Assembly (NCBI RefSeq): GCF_000525855.1
Contig: NZ_AODE01000019.1
Location: forward strand, 124,001 to 188,000
DNA from: Listeria cornellensis FSL F6-0969
GTDB lineage: Bacteria; Bacillota; Bacilli; Lactobacillales; Listeriaceae
Length of the DNA stretch: 64,000 bases
Direction: 5' to 3'
Every line of letters starts with the position of its first letter. Position 1 is the first letter of the stretch. A program made the position numbers and the translations under genes. A model generated the notes under the pieces. It did not search any database, was not told the origin of the DNA, and was given only the letters and a program-made list of their open reading frames with translations. This document shows, piece after piece, positions 38,219 to 47,831 of the stretch.

Positions 38219-38973
38219 TTATTTAATTTGACTCGCCCCAGTAATAAACGCACTAAGCTCTTCATACTTCCCATCATGCAACAACTGCACAACTTTACTC
38301 CCCACAATCACCCCATCACATGCAGCGGCAAATCTCGCCACATGATCCAGATTCGAAATGCCAAACCCCGCCAAAACCGGCACAGGACTAATCGTTTTTA
38401 AGTACGTCAAATTTTCATCAATCTTATCGCCGAACACTGCGCGCTCGCCTGTTGTCCCGTTCACTGTCACCGCGTAAATGAATCCTTGTGCTTGTTTCGC
38501 AATTAATTCCATCCGCTCTTTCGGACTCGTCAGCGAAATCAACGGAATCAGGGCAATATCGGTATTTTCTAAATGTGGCAAAATTAAATCGCGATGTTCA
38601 TATGGTAAATCAGGAATAATCAGCCTTTAATCGGTGTTTTTTTAGCAAGCTCGATGAATTTTTCAACGCCAAGGTGATAAATCGGGTTAAAATAACTCAT
38701 CACGACTAGCGGAATCTCGATTTTGCTCGTTGTCAGTGTTTCTAAAATCTGCTCAAGGCTAATCTTCGCCGCCAAAGCACGCGCGCCAGCTTCTTGAATC
38801 ACCGGTCCGTCAGCTACTGGATCCGAGAAAGGAATACCAAGTTCAATCGCCGTCGCACCTGCATCACTGAGTAGTTGCATCTGATTTTCTAACTGGTCGA
38901 GGCCGCCATCCCCCGCCATAATATAGGGAACTACGGCTAAATTAGCTTTTTCGATTGCGTTTTGTAATATCAT
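38219..38973 (-). CDS. trpA: tryptophan synthase alpha chain, frameshifted
   Basis: Starts [25 protein letters not shown] barrel: [21 protein letters not shown] holds the catalytic Glu and Asp. One base is missing near 38623-38625 (after TPIKG); adding a C gives [20 protein letters not shown] and continues to the end, about 251 residues. Cleaves indole-glycerol phosphate to indole. Four-base overlap with trpB; last gene of the operon. Confidence 0.93.
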
Positions 38974-40173
38974 TTGTCATCTGCTCCTTTCAAACGTGCG
39001 CGGATTTGGTCCACGTCTTTATCGCCACGGCCAGATAGGCAAACGACGATGCTTTCTTCGGGTTTCATTTTGCCAGCGAGTTCTACAGCGAAGGAGATCG
39101 CGTGTGAGCTTTCTAACGCTGGAATAATGCCTTCGGTACGGCAAAGCAATTGGAACGCTTCTACGGCCTCGTCATCGGTCACAGAGGCATACTCGGCGCG
39201 TCCTTCGTCTCGTAAAAAACTATGTTCAGGACCGATTCCTGGATAATCCAAGCCTGCCGAAATCGAATAAGCTTCCTGAATTTGACCGGCATCATCTTGC
39301 AAAATATGCATCATCGCGCCATGCAAAACGCCAATTTCACCTTTTGAGAGTGACGCTGCGTGAAAAGCGGTATCCAGACCAGAGCCCGCCGCTTCAACAC
39401 CGTACATTTTAACCGATGTATCATTCACAAACGGATAAAAAAGTCCCATCGAGTTACTGCCACCACCGATACAAGCCACTAATGCGTCTGGCAAACGGTT
39501 CTCCTTCTCCAAATGCTGCGCGCGGGCTTCCGCTCCAATCACGCTTTGGAAATCGCGAACAATCTGCGGAAACGGATGTGGTCCTAAAACCGATCCCATG
39601 ATGTAATGCGTATCTTCCACGTTCGCCACCCAATAGCGCAACGCCTCATTGACAGCGTCTTTTAGCGTGCCATTCCCACCTGAAACACTGACCACTTTCG
39701 CGCCGAGCAACTCCATTCGGAAAACGTTCAACTGCTGACGTCTAATATCCTCTTCTCCCATAAAAATCGTACATTCCAAGTTAAACAAGGCAGCCACAGT
39801 TGCCGTCGCTACGCCATGTTGCCCAGCTCCCGTTTCCGCCACGACTTTCTTTTTCCCCCATTTGGCGTGTCAACAAAGCTTGTCCGATGCAATTATTGAT
39901 TTTGTGCGCGCCTGTGTGGTTCAAATCTTCCCGTTTCAAATAAATTTTGGCACCACCCGCATGTGCCGTCAATTGTTCCGCAAAATAAAGCGGAGACTCG
40001 CGTCCAACGTAATCGCGCAAATAGTAGCTCAATTCCTCTTGAAAAGCCTCATCTGTTTTCGAAATTTCGTACGCCTCTTCTAGTTCTGTGACAGCTTTCA
40101 TCAATGTTTCAGGGACAAATTTCCCGCCATAATTTCCATAAAAACCCGCTTTATTCGGTGCATCATAACTCAT
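38970..40173 (-). CDS. trpB: tryptophan synthase beta chain, frameshifted
   Basis: Starts [25 protein letters not shown] lysine in [18 protein letters not shown] near 87. One extra G in G5 (plus-strand C5 at 39855-39859) breaks the frame; with G4 it reads [17 protein letters not shown] and gives 400 residues. Later motif [13 protein letters not shown] binds the phosphate. Joins indole and serine to tryptophan. Confidence 0.94.
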
Positions 40174-40175
40174 TT

Positions 40176-40772
40176 TCAGGACTCCTTCGCTTTTTGAATG
40201 AATTTTATTATTTTTTCAGGATCTTTCGTACCGTTCGTTTCGACACCCGAGGAAACGTCGACAGCAAATGGCTGGAATTGCTCGATTGCTGCAGCGACAT
40301 TATCTATGTGCAAACCACCCGCGATAATAAGCCGTTCCTTGGGCAATTCGCTGTTCACAATCGCCTGCCAATCAAACGTTTCGCCGAGCCCAGCAATTGG
40401 TGCATCGAGTAAGATCAGACTATCTGGAAACGCTGTTAGATCGCCATTTATCTTGCCATGCTTCACTTGAAAAGCCTTTATTGTCGGACGGTTTATTTTC
40501 GCTAAATCCGCCGCCGTCTCTTGACCGTGACATTGCACGATATCCAGCGGAACCATCGCCGCAATTCGGTTGATTTCCGCAGGACTTTCATTCACAAACA
40601 CGCCTACTTTTTTGACCGAATTTGGTATATGCTGCGCTAAAATTCGAGCCTGATTCGGTGTCACTTGGCGCTTACTCGGCGCAAACACGAAACCAATCAT
40701 CTCCGCTCCATTCGCGACCGCAACCTCGATATCAGGACGGTATTTCAATCCGCAAATTTTGACCTGTGTCAT
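40176..40772 (-). CDS. trpF: phosphoribosylanthranilate isomerase
   Basis: 198 residues. Starts [18 protein letters not shown] with the catalytic Cys in [16 protein letters not shown] and [17 protein letters not shown] (phosphate-binding end) are present. Amadori step of tryptophan synthesis. Two bases before trpB; overlaps trpC by four bases. Confidence 0.95.
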   Translation of the reverse strand: MTQVKICGLKYRPDIEVAVANGAEMIGFVFAPSKRQVTPNQARILAQHIPNSVKKVGVFVNESPAEINRIAAMVPLDIVQCHGQETAADLAKINRPTIKAFQVKHGKINGDLTAFPDSLILLDAPIAGLGETFDWQAIVNSELPKERLIIAGGLHIDNVAAAIEQFQPFAVDVSSGVETNGTKDPEKIIKFIQKAKES

Positions 40773-41533
40773 ACGCGGCTCACCTTCAATGCACGCGCGG
40801 CTTGTTCCACATTTTCCGCTCGCATCAACGCTTCACCGACGAGAACCACACTAAATGCTTTCGCCACGCGCGCCACATCCGCCGGTTCACGGAAACCACT
40901 TTCACTGATATAAAACGTCTCCGCAAGTGAAAATTCCTCAGCCACGCGTTCACTCACCGCAATATCCACCACAAAACTATGTAAGTCGCGGTTATTCACG
41001 CCAATCAATTTTGCACCTAGTCGTTCAGCAATCTCCAATTCCGCTTCATTATGCACTTCCACGAGAACCTCTAAATCAAGCGCCGTTGCCTGTTTGTACA
41101 ATGTTGTCAAATCTTCCTCCACCAAAGCCGCCACAATCAACAACACTATCGAAGCCCCCGCGTTTTTGGCGCGAATCAACTGTTTTTCACTAATAATAAA
41201 GTCCTTGCACAAAACCGGAATGCTCACTGCCTCTGCCACAGCCCGCAAATCCTCGATATCCCCTTTGAAAAACTGCTGATCCGTCAAAACTGAAATCGCA
41301 CCCGCGCCAGCCGCTTCATAACTTTTCGCCTGGGCAACTGGATCCACATCTAGATTAATCGCGCCTTTCGATGGAGAAGCTCGCTTTACTTCCGCAATCA
41401 ACTGCACCGCGCCTTTATTCGCCTTTAAAAAATCATGAAAATACGTTTTTTGTCGCCCTAATTCTACTTTTTCAACCGGCATTTCTGCCACTTCCTGCGC
41501 TTTTTTCGCTAAAATCTCTTCTAAAAATGTCAT
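40769..41533 (-). CDS. trpC: indole-3-glycerol phosphate synthase
   Basis: 254 residues from [20 protein letters not shown]. Motifs: [14 protein letters not shown] (catalytic Lys), [40 protein letters not shown], and [12 protein letters not shown]. Overlaps the trpD stop by four bases (ATGA). A longer frame starts inside trpD and is less likely. Confidence 0.95.
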   Translation of the reverse strand: MTFLEEILAKKAQEVAEMPVEKVELGRQKTYFHDFLKANKGAVQLIAEVKRASPSKGAINLDVDPVAQAKSYEAAGAGAISVLTDQQFFKGDIEDLRAVAEAVSIPVLCKDFIISEKQLIRAKNAGASIVLLIVAALVEEDLTTLYKQATALDLEVLVEVHNEAELEIAERLGAKLIGVNNRDLHSFVVDIAVSERVAEEFSLAETFYISESGFREPADVARVAKAFSVVLVGEALMRAENVEQAARALKVSRV

Positions 41534-42549
41534 CCTACTAATCGCTCCTTTTGACAAGCTAATAATTGTGTTAATTTGGCATAAGCCGCACCGCTATCAA
41601 TCAAATCACGCGCCATTTCGATTCCCGAAACAAGCGTCGTTACTTTTCCATGCGCTAGCAAACCAAGGCCAGCATTCAAAATCACCGTGTCGTAATACGC
41701 ACTTGGCTCCGCTTTTAAAACCGACAGCAAAATTTCCGCATTCCGTTTCGCATCGCCGCCTTGAATCGACGCCAAATCGCGACTTTCTAAGCCAACATCC
41801 TCTGGTAAAAAGCGATGCATCGTCACCTCACCATTTTCGAGGAGCGCGTAGTGATTCTCACCCGCAAGCGATGCCTCATCCATGAAACCACCGCCATTCA
41901 CGACAATCGCGCGCTTCCTGCCTAATTTTCCAAGCACTTGCGCGGTTTGCTCCAATAAATCACGGCGATAAATTCCCATCAATTGCGTTTCCAATTTTAC
42001 CGGATTCGTCAGCGGTCCAATCAAGTTAAAAATCGTCGGCGTATTCAACTCCCGCCGCACTTCCATCACATACTTCATATTCGGATGCACATGTGGCGCG
42101 AACAAGAAAGCAATACCAGCATTCTCCAGTAAATATACCATATCCTCCACGCCAAGCGAAATATCAATGCCCAACTCCTGGCAAACGTCCGCGCTTCCCG
42201 ACTTACTTGAAATACTGCGATTACCATGTTTCGCGACCTTAATACCCGCTGCCGCCAGAACAAAAGCTGATGTCGTACTCACATTAAAGCTGAGCGATTT
42301 ATCTCCGCCAGTTCCGCAATTATCCATCGTATTTTCAGACGCCATCGGTAACTGCAACGCAACGCCCTGCATCGTTTCCGCAATCGCCTGCATCTCCTCA
42401 ATCGTTTCCCCTTTTATTTTCAGAGCCATCAAGAAAGCCGCGATTTGCGCCTGACTTAATTCCCCTGCAAAAATCGCCGAAGCAACCCTCTGCATCTCCA
42501 CTCGCGTCAAATTCTGCTGATCATACACTTTTTGCAAATACGCTTCCAT
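41530..42549 (-). CDS. trpD: anthranilate phosphoribosyltransferase
   Basis: 339 residues from [20 protein letters not shown]. The PRPP site is [17 protein letters not shown] near 79-95; [16 protein letters not shown] near 106 and later [10 protein letters not shown] are also typical. Transfers phosphoribose to anthranilate. The start lies inside the trpG end (29-base overlap), which suggests coupling. Confidence 0.95.
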   Translation of the reverse strand: MEAYLQKVYDQQNLTRVEMQRVASAIFAGELSQAQIAAFLMALKIKGETIEEMQAIAETMQGVALQLPMASENTMDNCGTGGDKSLSFNVSTTSAFVLAAAGIKVAKHGNRSISSKSGSADVCQELGIDISLGVEDMVYLLENAGIAFLFAPHVHPNMKYVMEVRRELNTPTIFNLIGPLTNPVKLETQLMGIYRRDLLEQTAQVLGKLGRKRAIVVNGGGFMDEASLAGENHYALLENGEVTMHRFLPEDVGLESRDLASIQGGDAKRNAEILLSVLKAEPSAYYDTVILNAGLGLLAHGKVTTLVSGIEMARDLIDSGAAYAKLTQLLACQKERLVG

Positions 42550-43135
42550 CTCGCTCACCCTCCTTTTCCACAATCGCTACAAAATTCGCCATCATCCGTT
42601 TGCCATCCAACGTCCCAATCGATTCCGGATGAAACTGCAACCCATAAACCGGAAAATCGCGCAACTGCATCGCCATAATCTCATCATCATCCAACGACCG
42701 CGCCAAAACTTCCAAAGCATCTGGAAACCCGTCCTTCTCTACAATCAGCGAATGATACCGCATAATTTCCAGTTCCTCATCTAGCCCCGCAAAAATCGCG
42801 CCTCCTACCGTTTGTCGCATCATCGAAACCTTCCCATGCCGAATCACACCAGCCTGACTCACCGTTCCACCAAATACCTCGCCGATAGCCTGATGCCCTA
42901 AGCAAATCCCCAACATCGGCAACTTATGCGCGAACCGCCGTACAACCTCTTCCAAAAGCCCCGCTTCACTCGGTTTCCCAGGCCCAGGCGACAGCACAAT
43001 CCCTGTCGCACTCGCCGCCAACTCCATCAAATCCGTTGCATCATTCCGACAAACCACAACCTCATCTGCAAATTCCGCCAAATACTGCTCCAAGTTATAC
43101 GTAAACGAATCATAATTATCGACTAATAAAATCAT
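42521..43135 (-). CDS. trpG: anthranilate synthase glutaminase component
   Basis: 204 residues. Class I glutamine amidotransferase: SPGPGKPSEAG, nucleophile in MLGICLGHQAIGE (Cys near 79), and the His/Glu in FHPESIGTLDG. Provides ammonia to TrpE. It may also serve folate synthesis (PabA) as in Bacillus, but this copy is inside the trp operon. Confidence 0.95.
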   Translation of the reverse strand: MILLVDNYDSFTYNLEQYLAEFADEVVVCRNDATDLMELAASATGIVLSPGPGKPSEAGLLEEVVRRFAHKLPMLGICLGHQAIGEVFGGTVSQAGVIRHGKVSMMRQTVGGAIFAGLDEELEIMRYHSLIVEKDGFPDALEVLARSLDDDEIMAMQLRDFPVYGLQFHPESIGTLDGKRMMANFVAIVEKEGERDGSVFAKSV

Positions 43136-44499
43136 TTTCCAACCTCCAATAACGCTTTGGCTTTTTGTAACGTTTCTAAATATTCACTCTCCGGATCCGA
43201 ATCATAGACAATCCCAGCACCTGCCTGAACATAGGCCGTTCCCTGATGCAACACCATCGTCCGAATCGCCAGCGCAAAATCACAATCCCCTTGATGCGTC
43301 AAATACCCGACCGCACCTGCATAAGGACCACGCTTCACATTTTCCCATTCATAAATCCGTTCCATCGCTCGAATCTTCGGCGCACCGCTCACCGTTCCAG
43401 CCGGCAGCACCGATTTCAGCGCATCCATCGCCGTCAACTCTGGTTTCAGCGTCCCTTCCACAACCGACACTAAGTGCATCAAAAAGCGATACCGCTCTAT
43501 TGTCAAGTATACCGGAACAGTCACACTACCCGTCACCGCAATTTTGCCAATATCATTACGCCCCAAATCCACCAACATCCGATGTTCCGCAAGTTCCTTT
43601 TCATCGTGCAAAAGTTCCTCCGCCAAGCGCTCATCCTCCTGCTTCGTCCCCCCACGTTTTCGAGTCCCAGCAATCGGATTCGTCACGACCACATCGCCCG
43701 TCACACTCACCAAACTCTCCGGAGAAGACCCAATCAACGTCGTCTCATCAAAATCAACGAAAAACAAGTACGGCGAAGGATTCAACAATCGTAATTTCCG
43801 GTAATAATCAAACGCATCACCCTTAAATGGCGCCTCCAAACGCTGCGACAACACAATTTGGAAAAAGTCTCCGTTCCTAATATGCTCCTTCGCCCGCTCC
43901 ACCCGCGTCATATACTCCGCCTTCGTCACATTACTCGTATATTCCATCGGTGTCACCACAACGTCCCGCGCCTCGCGCTCACCCGCCGTCACCAACTGCT
44001 CCTGCATCCGGTCCAGCGCCTCCCGCATCGCACCCTCCGCCCGACCCGAGTAGCAATTATCCTGCACCAGCGTCATTTCCTCCGCCTGATGATCCATAAT
44101 CAAAAATGACTCATACAGCATAAAATGAATATCCGCTAGCCCCTCGCGCGTTTCCTGTGGTATCTCGCCCAAATCCTCATATAACGCAATCGTATCATAG
44201 CCAACATATCCAATCGCACCCGCCTCAAAAGGAAGCGAATCCGCATTTTTTGGCGCCGTCCGAATCACCTTATCAAGCTCCGCCAGCGGATCAACCACCG
44301 TTCTCTCCACCCCATCCAGCACGAATCGCTGACCATAGACCTTGATCTCATGTACCGGATCCATCGCAATAATCGAATACCGTCCCGCATCCGCATCCCG
44401 CGCCGCACCCTCAAGTAACGCTTTATTTTTCCCATCTAAGCGCTCATAAGCCAAAATCGCCGTAATCGTATCCGCATTTATTTTTCTCGTTAATTTCAT
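43132..44499 (-). CDS. trpE: anthranilate synthase component I
   Basis: 455 residues. Chorismate-binding core: IAGTRKRGGTKQEDERLAEEL, DLGRNDIGKIA, VVEGTLKPELTAMDALKSVLPAGTVSGAPKIRAM and AGAGIVYDSDPESEYLET. The feedback region has an LLES-like LLEGAARD near 29. First gene of trpEGDCFBA; four-base overlap with trpG. Regulated by the tandem T-boxes just upstream. Confidence 0.96.
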   Translation of the reverse strand: MKLTRKINADTITAILAYERLDGKNKALLEGAARDADAGRYSIIAMDPVHEIKVYGQRFVLDGVERTVVDPLAELDKVIRTAPKNADSLPFEAGAIGYVGYDTIALYEDLGEIPQETREGLADIHFMLYESFLIMDHQAEEMTLVQDNCYSGRAEGAMREALDRMQEQLVTAGEREARDVVVTPMEYTSNVTKAEYMTRVERAKEHIRNGDFFQIVLSQRLEAPFKGDAFDYYRKLRLLNPSPYLFFVDFDETTLIGSSPESLVSVTGDVVVTNPIAGTRKRGGTKQEDERLAEELLHDEKELAEHRMLVDLGRNDIGKIAVTGSVTVPVYLTIERYRFLMHLVSVVEGTLKPELTAMDALKSVLPAGTVSGAPKIRAMERIYEWENVKRGPYAGAVGYLTHQGDCDFALAIRTMVLHQGTAYVQAGAGIVYDSDPESEYLETLQKAKALLEVGK

Positions 44500-44527
44500 T
44501 TCTCATTCCTCCAATTCCAGAATACAA

Positions 44528-44810
44528 AAAAGCCCCCTAAAGAACGCAGCCAAAATCACTGTTTTCTTTAGAGGGCGAATAATCAAATACCGCGGTACCA
44601 CCTCATATTGGAACCATAAAAGTTCCATCTCATTCGAGCACGAATCACATACTCTATCTCTTTAACGGGAGAACCCGGCAGCTCCTACTTTTTCGTTCAA
44701 AGCCACACGCGCAAGGACCACTTCGGCAAAATAACTTTATCAGTTCACACCAACCACTGACTCTCTGTAAAAATTATGTTTGCTTACTCTTCTTGCTTTA
44801 TGATTTAGAT
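44528..44810 (-). promoter_or_regulatory. downstream Trp T-box leader of the trp operon
   Basis: T-box core GAGGTGGTACCGCGG (44590-44604), terminator with GCCCTCTAAAGAA/TTCTTTAGGGGGC and T6 (44528-44577), and stem I with AGAGAGTCAGTGGTTGG. The specifier UGG (Trp) is at 44718-44720. Directly upstream of trpE. Confidence 0.9.
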
Positions 44811-44887
44811 TATTTGTTTTAGTTTCGTTTGGTGGTGCTGCGATAGAGAAGGTGATGGATTACATGCTCACTGCGTTCTCATGCATA

Positions 44888-44930
44888 TTGCGGTTCTAAC
44901 TCAGCACACGACGCTTCGTAAGAACCGCAA
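44888..44930 (-). repeat. 10-bp perfect hairpin between the two T-boxes
   Basis: TTGCGGTTCT and AGAACCGCAA arms around 23 bases. It begins immediately after the T-run of the upstream T-box terminator. Role unknown; it may insulate the two leader domains from each other. Confidence 0.55.
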
Positions 44931-44931
44931 C

Positions 44932-45190
44932 AAAAAAGGGCCTCCCTCCATATCTAATAGACTTAGATAAGGACGGGAGACCCGTGGTACCACCTTAATT
45001 AACCGAAAAAAAAACGATTCACTCAATCCCACAATAACTATGGGGTGCCTTGTATAACGATAAGGCCTAATCGCTAACTCCTACTGAGGAAAAATCCCGT
45101 TCAGCTTAGTTGCTCCGAAGTCCATTCACATCATCTCTGCTACTGATTCACACCAACCATCAGCTCTCTTAAAACATCCATCATGTTACT
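44932..45190 (-). promoter_or_regulatory. upstream Trp T-box leader of the trp operon
   Basis: T-box core GGTGGTACCACGGG (44981-44994), terminator ending in T6 (44932-44980), and stem I AGAGAGCTGATGGTTGG. Specifier UGG at 45122-45124, followed by ten bases to GGAGC, as in the tyrS leader. Same orientation as the downstream T-box and no gene between them. Confidence 0.88.
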
Positions 45191-45226
45191 TACTCTTCAT
45201 CCACGCATTCATTTAATATAACACTC

Positions 45227-45255
45227 ATATTAACCGATGTTCCTACTAAAGTCAA
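45227..45255 (-). promoter_or_regulatory. promoter of the trp operon
   Basis: TTGACT (45250-45255), a 17-base spacer and TAATAT (45227-45232) on the minus strand, eight bases after the AbiEii-like stop. Confidence 0.75.
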
Positions 45256-45262
45256 GCATTTT

Positions 45263-46057
45263 TTACAATGAATTCTCCTTAAGTCGCTTGTGAAGATGAC
45301 CACATTTTTCAAGAACATATTCGAATGTCCTCCTGTCTTCATCCAAAAAAATATACACATTCTGCATCCTATTATAGCCGATTTCAATATCCCTATCTGT
45401 CTTCAGGCACTCCCAATAGTTGAATTTACTAATAGTTTTCCCTAAAGTCTTAGCTTCATGGCTCAAGTCTTGTTCTATCCTCTTTTGCTCAACGATAAAA
45501 TACAGTTCACTCTCTGATTCCAATAGCAACTTTTGAATGGAAGTCAACTCAAATAATATAATCGGTTCCATCAAATACGCACAATGTGGCTCAAACGTCG
45601 TAAAAGCCGTCGTCTCAACCTTGACTGTCCCGACTCTTCGCAGCGAATCTTTCTTTGAAAAGTCAGTCTCAAATAAAATATTATACTCATAAACCGATGT
45701 CCTCAAACCACTTCCCGAGACACTTTGCGGATGTGCTGTATTTATCTCCAATTGTGTATAACGCGAAGTCACTTTCTTCAACGCATTACTTTTACTCGTT
45801 TTAGAAATAAATTTTTCATTATTAAATGTTAAATCGATATCTTCTGAAAAGCGATTAATCCTCTTTAAACATTTATATAATGCTGTCCCACCTTTAAAAT
45901 ATACGTCATACTCTCGTTGTACAGCAGCTATTTCCTGCAACATCAAACATACATAATAATCTTTCTCTAAAATCTCTGGTAATATGTCGCACTCATTAAA
46001 AATGGATTCTAGTAAATCCCTAAACGCATGTCGATCGTGATGCAAAGTATAGTACAT
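45263..46057 (-). CDS. AbiEii/AbiGii-like nucleotidyltransferase toxin
   Basis: 264 residues. The nucleotidyltransferase motif is clear: KGGTALYKCLKRINRFSEDI then DLTF (GG/S plus DxD type, about 55-78). This is the AbiEii toxin domain of type IV toxin-antitoxin and abortive phage infection systems; related toxins add nucleotides to tRNA ends. Start overlaps the antitoxin stop by one base (TAATG). The end is eight bases before the trp promoter, with no terminator visible, so read-through into trp is possible. Confidence 0.82.
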   Translation of the reverse strand: MYYTLHHDRHAFRDLLESIFNECDILPEILEKDYYVCLMLQEIAAVQREYDVYFKGGTALYKCLKRINRFSEDIDLTFNNEKFISKTSKSNALKKVTSRYTQLEINTAHPQSVSGSGLRTSVYEYNILFETDFSKKDSLRRVGTVKVETTAFTTFEPHCAYLMEPIILFELTSIQKLLLESESELYFIVEQKRIEQDLSHEAKTLGKTISKFNYWECLKTDRDIEIGYNRMQNVYIFLDEDRRTFEYVLEKCGHLHKRLKENSL

Positions 46058-46770
46058 TAACCAATCAGCTCCCTGTCTAGAACAGCCTCCGCTAGTTCAT
46101 CCAGTACGTGCATTACTTTTTGATTATAATATTTCTTTGCGTAGCCCAGTAGTTTAAAGCCATCGATTCGCTCTCGTTCCATATAGTCATAAAGCGACAC
46201 GTAAAAAGAAGCATCCAACACATGATACTGCTCAATATCTCGCAATGTATCCAGCAGCTGAAAATAACGATAATTATGCTTAGAAATTGGCACTTTAGGC
46301 TTTTTAATGATTGGTGGGTTACTAAATTTATGAATCGGTTTCTTCACGTTGTAATTATTTGTCACGATTTCCCGCCGATTCGTCATATTATTAGAAAAAC
46401 CATTAGCGCTAAGAAAAGCAGCCCCCGCAACGTATCCAATCACCTCATCCTCATCCATGATATAGGCCTTCTTAATAAGTTTCTCTTTGTCGATAGCGCT
46501 TCGTCCAAACTTAGTCTCTTTGCTACGAAAATAAATACCATCATCATATTTAGAAATCACGCCTCTTTTTTCCAATCTACGCAAATATTCATTCACTGTT
46601 CTCGTAAAACCATCATTACTGGCTACTTCAAACTGTTCATTTACTTGTTGCTTAATCTCCTTCGTGAAAATCGGCTCCCCAACCTGATATTCCAAGGCTA
46701 ACCCTTCAATTTCTTCCATTAATACTTTCTTCGCACCCAAGTCGTCCCCCATCATTATCACCTTCTTCAT
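46057..46770 (-). CDS. AbiEi-like antitoxin/regulator
   Basis: About 237 residues. N-terminal winged-helix region (GEPIFTKEIKQQVNEQF and TVNEYLRRLEKRGVISKYDDGIYF, 30-80) fits AbiEi antitoxins that bind their own promoter; the C-terminal half neutralises the toxin. Directly before an AbiEii-type gene, the usual order. The start is uncertain: a second ATG pair a few codons on has a GAAGGTG site. Confidence 0.75.
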   Translation of the reverse strand: MKKVIMMGDDLGAKKVLMEEIEGLALEYQVGEPIFTKEIKQQVNEQFEVASNDGFTRTVNEYLRRLEKRGVISKYDDGIYFRSKETKFGRSAIDKEKLIKKAYIMDEDEVIGYVAGAAFLSANGFSNNMTNRREIVTNNYNVKKPIHKFSNPPIIKKPKVPISKHNYRYFQLLDTLRDIEQYHVLDASFYVSLYDYMERERIDGFKLLGYAKKYYNQKVMHVLDELAEAVLDRELIG

Positions 46771-46822
46771 CAAGTTTCCTTTATTGTATCACAAACTCCT
46801 TATTTTAGCGAAAAAGGAAACT

Positions 46823-46856
46823 AAAAAAAGATAAGCCGCTGTTGGCCTATCTTTTT
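46823..46856 (-). terminator. terminator of murR
   Basis: AAAGATAGGCC pairs with GGCTTATCTTT around AACAGC, then T-rich sequence on the minus strand. Confidence 0.8.
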
Positions 46857-46876
46857 GAAATTATGTAGCAAACAAA

Positions 46877-47725
46877 TCAAGATTCCCTAAATCGATTCGT
46901 CGCTTCCCTTGATGTCCTTATCTGCTCGATCATTTCCTCATAATGATGCGAAGCGTAAAAGTAGAACAAAATATCAATCACTAAAAACTGCGCTTGCCTT
47001 GAACTCGTAGCCGCACTCCTGAGCTCGGTTTCTGGCGCGCGTGATGTTTCCAGTGCAACTGCCGCTCGCTGTTTCAATTTATTCTGCCCAAAACGGGTCA
47101 AACTAAGCAGTTCTAAGCCATTGTTCAGCGCTTCATCAGCCAACTGCAATACTTCACTCGTTTCCCCACTATTGGAAATCGCGAAGAAAACCGCATTTTT
47201 AGAACCCGCCGCAAAAGCCATCGCTAAAATATGTGGATCTGCAATCGCAATCGCGTGTTTTCCAGCGCGCATCCATTTTTGAGCAATATCCTCGGCAATT
47301 AACCACGAAGCGCCAACACCATACGCATAGATTGTATCCGCTTTATAGAGAATCTCGCACGCATCCATAATTTTTTCTTTCTCTAGCTGCCCAACCGTGT
47401 CATTCAATGTTTGCACCGTGTTAGAAACAAGCTTCCGCGTAATCTCTTCAAACTCCTCATTCGGCTCAATATCGTAATAGCCTACCTTTTCAGGCCGAAC
47501 AAGCTCGACGGATAGCTTCATTTTCAGCTCTGGAAAGCCTTCTAACCCCATCGAATGGCAAAAACGAATCACCGCAGCACCACTTGCGCCAGAAGTTTCA
47601 GCCAGTTCATGAATCGACATTTTTACAATTTTACTTGGATCGGCTAATATTGCGCGACCTACTTTTGCCTCTGACTTCGGTAGTTCTTCTAAAATACCTT
47701 GAATTCGATTCATCACACTTCCCAT
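46877..47725 (-). CDS. murR: RpiR/MurR family regulator of MurNAc use
   Basis: 282 residues. N-terminal RpiR helix-turn-helix (MSIHELAETSGASGAAVIRFCHSMGL, about 36-61), then a SIS domain (130-260, ISNSGETSEVLQLADEA). MurR senses MurNAc-6P and controls murQ/murP. Downstream of murP in the same direction, with its own promoter and a terminator between. The start is uncertain: an ATG four codons on (MNRIQG) fits other RpiR starts. Confidence 0.88.
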   Translation of the reverse strand: MGSVMNRIQGILEELPKSEAKVGRAILADPSKIVKMSIHELAETSGASGAAVIRFCHSMGLEGFPELKMKLSVELVRPEKVGYYDIEPNEEFEEITRKLVSNTVQTLNDTVGQLEKEKIMDACEILYKADTIYAYGVGASWLIAEDIAQKWMRAGKHAIAIADPHILAMAFAAGSKNAVFFAISNSGETSEVLQLADEALNNGLELLSLTRFGQNKLKQRAAVALETSRAPETELRSAATSSRQAQFLVIDILFYFYASHHYEEMIEQIRTSREATNRFRES

Positions 47726-47766
47726 TATGTTTGTTGCCGCCTCCTTCGAATAAATTCCATGCTTTG

Positions 47767-47796
47767 ATTATAACATGCGACTAGACAATACAACAA
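47767..47796 (-). promoter_or_regulatory. promoter of murR
   Basis: TTGTTG (47791-47796), an 18-base spacer and TATAAT (47767-47772) on the minus strand. The -35 region touches the T-run of the preceding terminator. Confidence 0.5.
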
Positions 47797-47825
47797 AAAA
47801 AAGTGAGACACATTCGCCTCACTTC
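47793..47825 (-). terminator. terminator of murQ-murP
   Basis: AGTGAGG and TCTCACT arms with T8 on the minus strand, just after murP. Confidence 0.8.
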
Positions 47826-47831
47826 TCTGTT

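Noticed and set aside
43246-44345. Several long plus-strand ORFs opposite trpE and trpG
   Set aside because: His/Arg/Pro/Ser-rich translations are antisense shadows of GC-richer coding DNA; no start signals.
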